Below, in pieces: positions 15,879 through 18,381 of a DNA stretch of 18,381 nt. A program made the translations under genes and the position numbers. The notes under the pieces are model-generated. The model had not been told where the DNA came from. It did no database searches and saw nothing but the letters and a program-made list of their open reading frames with translations. Position 1 is the first letter of the stretch. Every line of letters begins with the position of its first letter. The stretch lies in NCBI GenBank assembly GCA_949127695.1, contig CASBQH010000148.1:1-18381 (forward strand), given 5' to 3'. The DNA is from Synechococcales cyanobacterium PMM_0073. GTDB lineage: Bacteria > Cyanobacteriota > Cyanobacteriia > Elainellales > Elainellaceae.

Positions 15879-16496
15879 ATGCTGACTGCCTTTACTGCCG
15901 GACTTTTACTCATTACTGTTTCAGAGTTAGGCGATAAAACTTTTTTTATCACCGCTATTCTGGCGATGCGGCATCCGCATCGCCCTGTGCTGATTGGGGC
16001 GATTTCAGCCTTAGCTGTGATGACCATGCTTTCAGTCATGTTTGGCCAACTCGCCAGCCTGCTGCCCCAGATTTACGTGCAGTGGGCTGAGGCAATTTTG
16101 TTTTTGGGGTTTGGCCTGAAGCTGATTTATGATGCCCGCAGCATGACTGATCAGCCTGCTGTGGCTGAGCAAGCTGAGGCGCTAGAGGCCGTGACTCAGG
16201 CTGAAACCAAGTTCCCTAAACGGCAGAGTGAGCTGGCGATTGTTTTAAAAACATTTGGCCTAGTATTTGTGGGGGAATGGGGCGATCGAACTCAGATTGC
16301 CACGATTGCGCTGGCTGCCGCCAATCCGCCAGTTGGAGTCGCAATCGGCGCAACGCTAGGTCATGCGATCTGCGCGGTGCTGGCAGTTCTCTGCGGCAAG
16401 ATCCTCTGTGGTCGGATCTCTGAACGCCTGATCACCCAGCTAGGCGGTGGCCTATTTTTGGTTTTTGCGGTGGCTGGGTTTTATCGGCTGCGCTGA
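15879..16496 (+). CDS. mnx: Manganese exporter of the TMEM165/GDT1 (UPF0016) family, Mnx/PAM71-type
   Basis: A 205-aa integral membrane cation exporter. It has two homologous three-helix halves, each with the family signature: SELGDKTFF (E16-T21) and VGEWGDRTQ (E133-T138). They form the divalent-cation site. The halves are joined by a polar, Glu-rich loop (~88-118). Cyanobacterial members (Synechocystis Sll0615, Mnx) move Mn2+ out of the cytoplasm, towards thylakoid lumen or periplasm, and chloroplast PAM71 is a relative. I use ATG 15879 with GGAG 7 nt upstream; the TTG at 15873 lies too close to that site. The manganese riboswitch just upstream strongly supports Mn2+ as substrate and predicts induction at high Mn2+. 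The gene is likely transcribed alone. Confidence 0.92.
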   Translation: MLTAFTAGLLLITVSELGDKTFFITAILAMRHPHRPVLIGAISALAVMTMLSVMFGQLASLLPQIYVQWAEAILFLGFGLKLIYDARSMTDQPAVAEQAEALEAVTQAETKFPKRQSELAIVLKTFGLVFVGEWGDRTQIATIALAAANPPVGVAIGATLGHAICAVLAVLCGKILCGRISERLITQLGGGLFLVFAVAGFYRLR

Positions 16497-16501
16497 AGCA
16501 G

Positions 16502-16534
16502 GGCTAGAGCGGGGCTAGAGCAGGGCTAGAGCGG
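16502..16534. repeat. Three tandem copies of an 11-bp repeat
   Basis: GGCTAGAGCGG, GGCTAGAGCAG, GGCTAGAGCGG in direct succession, five bases after the mnx stop codon. The three differ at one position only. Function unknown; possibly a slippage tract. Confidence 0.85.
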
Positions 16535-16599
16535 TCAAACAAGATTCTGTTAAGCTGGCGATCCGTCTGCCGTTCTCTGGTATCTTGAGTGCGGACAAG

Positions 16600-16660
16600 C
16601 GCCCGTATTTTCGCAGAATCGCTAGCGGCTAACTGAGGCGATTCTGCGAAAATACGGGCG
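16600..16660. repeat. Perfect 23-bp inverted repeat (long hairpin) before the amidase gene
   Basis: Left arm 16600-16622 begins CGCCCGTATTTTCGC; right arm 16638-16660 is its exact reverse complement. The loop is 15 nt (16623-16637). It ends 17 bp before the ATG of the amidase gene. No T-run follows either arm, so it is not a typical intrinsic terminator. In RNA it would be a very stable hairpin in the amidase leader. Confidence 0.92.
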
Positions 16661-16677
16661 ACCTGTGACTTCCCCTG

Positions 16678-18108
16678 ATGACCGTAGGAGTAATCCTGTC
16701 TGTGAAAGTTGATTTGCTTTTTTCTCGCGTTCTGTCCAGTTTGGCAGGCGGTTTGGTCGGTGCGCTGTTGGTTCTGCTGCCTGCTGAGGCCGCAAAGCTC
16801 CAGTCCTGGCAGTTTGACCGGTCACAAAAACAGCTCAGTTTTGTCACCGATCAGCCAGTTCAGCCCAAGGTTCAGTTTTTAACCAATCCCGCTCGCCTAG
16901 TAATTGAGCTGCCCGACACGAGCTTAGAGCGCCGCCGCATTCGCCAAAACGAAACGGGCGCAATTGACGAGATTCAGATCCGCCGCGAAGATGACAATCT
17001 GGCTCAAATTATTATCGAGCTAGACAACGACTACAGCATTGACCCCGCGCAAGTTGTGGTACGCGGCACGAGCCGCACGGGTTGGATAGTGCAGCTGCCA
17101 GAGCCGCAGCCCCAGAGGCGCAGCCAGCGACGGGCGAGCCGCAATCAGCCTGCTGTCACCGTAGCCGTCATGCCCTATGTTGAAGCGACCACGCTGGAAG
17201 CAGTTGAGCTGAGCGGCAGTCAGGTCATTTTACGAAGCGACCGTCCGCTGACCCGCTACCGCAGCGGCTGGGATCAGGCTACCGCCAGCTATCAAATTAC
17301 GCTGCCAGCCACCCGACTTGCCAGCGGGTTTAGCCCACCCAGACTTGATCCGCGCGGATCACTGCTCAGCCTCAAAGCTAGCCAGCAGGGCGATAGCGTA
17401 GTGCTGTCGCTAATGCCTGCTCCCGGCGTCCAGGTGGGCGCACTAGCAGCGAATGGCTCTATGCTGGCGTTGAATCTCACCGGACGGGCGCAGCCACGCT
17501 TGGGGCAGATTAACCGCAGCCCGCTGCCGCCGCTAGATCAGTTGCCCAACGTGGCTAGCCAGCGGATTAAAGTCGCGATTGATCCAGGGCATGGCGGTCG
17601 CGATCCGGGCGCAGTCGGGATTGGCGGCCTGCGCGAGACTGATATTGTGCTGGCCGTTAGCCTCAAGCTAGCCGAGATTTTGCAGCAGCAGGGGGTTGAG
17701 GTCGTCTTAACCCGGCGAGATGAGCGCGAAATTGACCTAGAGCCGCGCGTCTCTATGGCCAACCGAGCTGACGTTGATCTGTTTATCAGCGTTCATGCCA
17801 ATGCCATTAGCATGAGTCGGCCTGATGTAAACGGCATTGAGACTTACTATTACGCAGCGGGTGCGGCCAGGACGCTGGCCGATATTATCCAGGAAAGTCT
17901 GCTGGATGCCACAGGCAGCAAAAGTCGAGGCGTAAAGCAGGCGCGATTTTATGTGCTGCATCGCACCCAAATGCCAGCGGCTCTCGTTGAGCTTGGCTTT
18001 GTCACAGGGGCTGAAGATGCCCCCCTCCTAGCTGATTCAGCGTATCGCGAGCTGCTGGCAAAAGGCGTGGCGCGCGGAGTTCTGCACTACATTACCGAGA
18101 ATTTTTAG
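16678..18108 (+). CDS. amiC: N-acetylmuramoyl-L-alanine amidase with AMIN domain (AmiC type)
   Basis: A 476-aa secreted zinc amidase that cuts the amide bond between MurNAc and the stem peptide; in cyanobacteria this class splits septal peptidoglycan and, in filamentous forms, drills septal pores. A signal peptide (hydrophobic ~20-34, then AEAA at 36-39) precedes an AMIN domain (~40-140) for cell-wall targeting. A basic, Gln-rich linker (~141-157) and a second AMIN-like region (~165-270) follow. The C-terminal amidase_3 domain (~297-472) has zinc ligands H305 (IDPGHGGRDPGA), E320 (LRETD) and H373 (ISVHANA), and catalytic E438 (ALVELGFV). An alternative GTG start at 16702, after AGGAG (16686-16690), gives the neater signal peptide MKVDLLFSR... 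and may be the true one. The 23-bp hairpin lies directly upstream and an intrinsic terminator downstream. Confidence 0.93.
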   Translation: MTVGVILSVKVDLLFSRVLSSLAGGLVGALLVLLPAEAAKLQSWQFDRSQKQLSFVTDQPVQPKVQFLTNPARLVIELPDTSLERRRIRQNETGAIDEIQIRREDDNLAQIIIELDNDYSIDPAQVVVRGTSRTGWIVQLPEPQPQRRSQRRASRNQPAVTVAVMPYVEATTLEAVELSGSQVILRSDRPLTRYRSGWDQATASYQITLPATRLASGFSPPRLDPRGSLLSLKASQQGDSVVLSLMPAPGVQVGALAANGSMLALNLTGRAQPRLGQINRSPLPPLDQLPNVASQRIKVAIDPGHGGRDPGAVGIGGLRETDIVLAVSLKLAEILQQQGVEVVLTRRDEREIDLEPRVSMANRADVDLFISVHANAISMSRPDVNGIETYYYAAGAARTLADIIQESLLDATGSKSRGVKQARFYVLHRTQMPAALVELGFVTGAEDAPLLADSAYRELLAKGVARGVLHYITENF

Positions 18109-18169
18109 TCTCATTGACAGGGGCATCTCAGTGCTACTCACTCCACCAGCGGGATGAGGCGAACTTCCT

Positions 18170-18206
18170 GCCTGCGGCTTAAACTAAAAATAAGCCGAAA
18201 GCAGGC
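18170..18206 (+). repeat. Interrupted hairpin after the amidase gene
   Basis: GCCTG+CGGCTTA (18170-18181) pairs with TAAGCCG (18191-18197) and, after a 4-nt bulge, CAGGC (18202-18206). The loop is A-rich (18182-18190). No T-tract follows, so it may protect the mRNA 3' end rather than terminate. Confidence 0.5.
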
Positions 18207-18241
18207 GAGTCCGGTTCAACTGACTAAGCCCATAGCTTGAA

Positions 18242-18274
18242 CAGATCTCTTCAGCAGATCTGAAATCTTTTTTT
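18242..18274 (+). terminator. Intrinsic terminator downstream of the amidase gene
   Basis: CAGATCT (18242-18248) and AGATCTG (18256-18262) form a 7-bp stem with a 7-nt loop. AAATC and a run of seven T (18268-18274) follow. The arrangement fits a rho-independent terminator for the amidase transcript. Confidence 0.6.
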
Positions 18275-18367
18275 ATTTGAAGATTGCTGGAATCCCTCTG
18301 TCGGCTGCTGTAGTTAGCCAGATGAGAGGCTTTGACCGCATCTGCAAGCTATCTAGAGGGACAAACC

Positions 18368-18381
18368 ATGAAAGTTCGCAT
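18368..18381 (+). CDS. Start of an unidentified gene (runs off the right edge)
   Basis: ATG 18368 follows AGAGGG (18355-18360) by 7 nt, a good ribosome site, and begins M-K-V-R before the window ends. Four codons do not identify a protein. The fifth codon starts AT, so it is not Ala, which argues against ribosomal protein L36 (MKVRASVK). The gene lies beyond the amidase terminator and so probably has its own promoter in 18275-18354. Confidence 0.5.

Noticed and set aside
16600..16660. Intrinsic terminator for mnx
   Set aside because: The stem is far longer than usual and no T-tract follows; the TTTT lies inside the stem.
18368..18381. Start of rpmJ (ribosomal protein L36, MKVRASVK)
   Set aside because: The fifth codon begins AT, so it cannot be Ala; with four codons no name is justified.

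Overview
The window is from a cyanobacterial chromosome, moderately GC-rich. The evidence is a SasA-type clock kinase with a KaiB-like N-terminal domain, an Mnx/PAM71-type manganese exporter behind a manganese riboswitch, a pyruvate kinase with a C-terminal phosphohistidine-swivel extension, an AMIN-domain amidase and an ethylene-receptor-type histidine kinase. The perfect HIP1 octamer occurs only twice in 18.4 kb, so this is not a HIP1-dense genome. I cannot fix the genus; a Leptolyngbya-like lineage is a guess. I see no tRNA, rRNA, CRISPR array, transposase or phage gene, and the region reads as ordinary chromosome.

Layout. 1-710 (-) is the 5' part of purA, started by TTG. A divergent intergenic region leads to pyk (+). 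pyk converges with a 4-bp stop overlap on a peroxiredoxin-like gene (-). A divergent region with a 12-bp inverted repeat separates that from a hybrid histidine kinase (+) whose N-terminus carries the full set of ethylene/copper-binding residues of plant ETR1, followed by a small VOC (glyoxalase-fold) gene. The VOC gene again converges with a 4-bp stop overlap on a two-gene minus-strand operon, GT4 glycosyltransferase then DUF790 (Bax1-like) nuclease, 4 bp apart. A 240-bp divergent region drives sasA (+). A GntR/FCD regulator (-), a GT2 membrane glycosyltransferase (-; probably the MgdA type that starts galactolipid synthesis) and an ICMT-like membrane methyltransferase (-) follow. Next come a pseudoreceiver-PAS-GGDEF-EAL protein (+), a TetR regulator (+) with a perfect palindrome in its promoter, a manganese (yybP-ykoY) riboswitch with the Mnx exporter (+), and an AMIN-amidase_3 cell-wall hydrolase (+). 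The amidase is preceded by a perfect 23-bp inverted repeat and followed by an intrinsic terminator. The last 14 bases begin an unidentified gene.

How the genes relate. There is no single large operon. The window holds four signalling devices: an ethylene-sensing hybrid kinase, the clock output kinase SasA, a c-di-GMP turnover enzyme and the Mn riboswitch. The rest are housekeeping genes for purine synthesis, glycolysis, thylakoid lipid synthesis, peptidoglycan remodelling and manganese homeostasis. The best leads for new biology are the ethylene-receptor hybrid kinase with its own receiver, the mutually exclusive pairing in the mnx leader that could bury its ribosome binding site, and the 23-bp perfect hairpin in front of the amidase gene.
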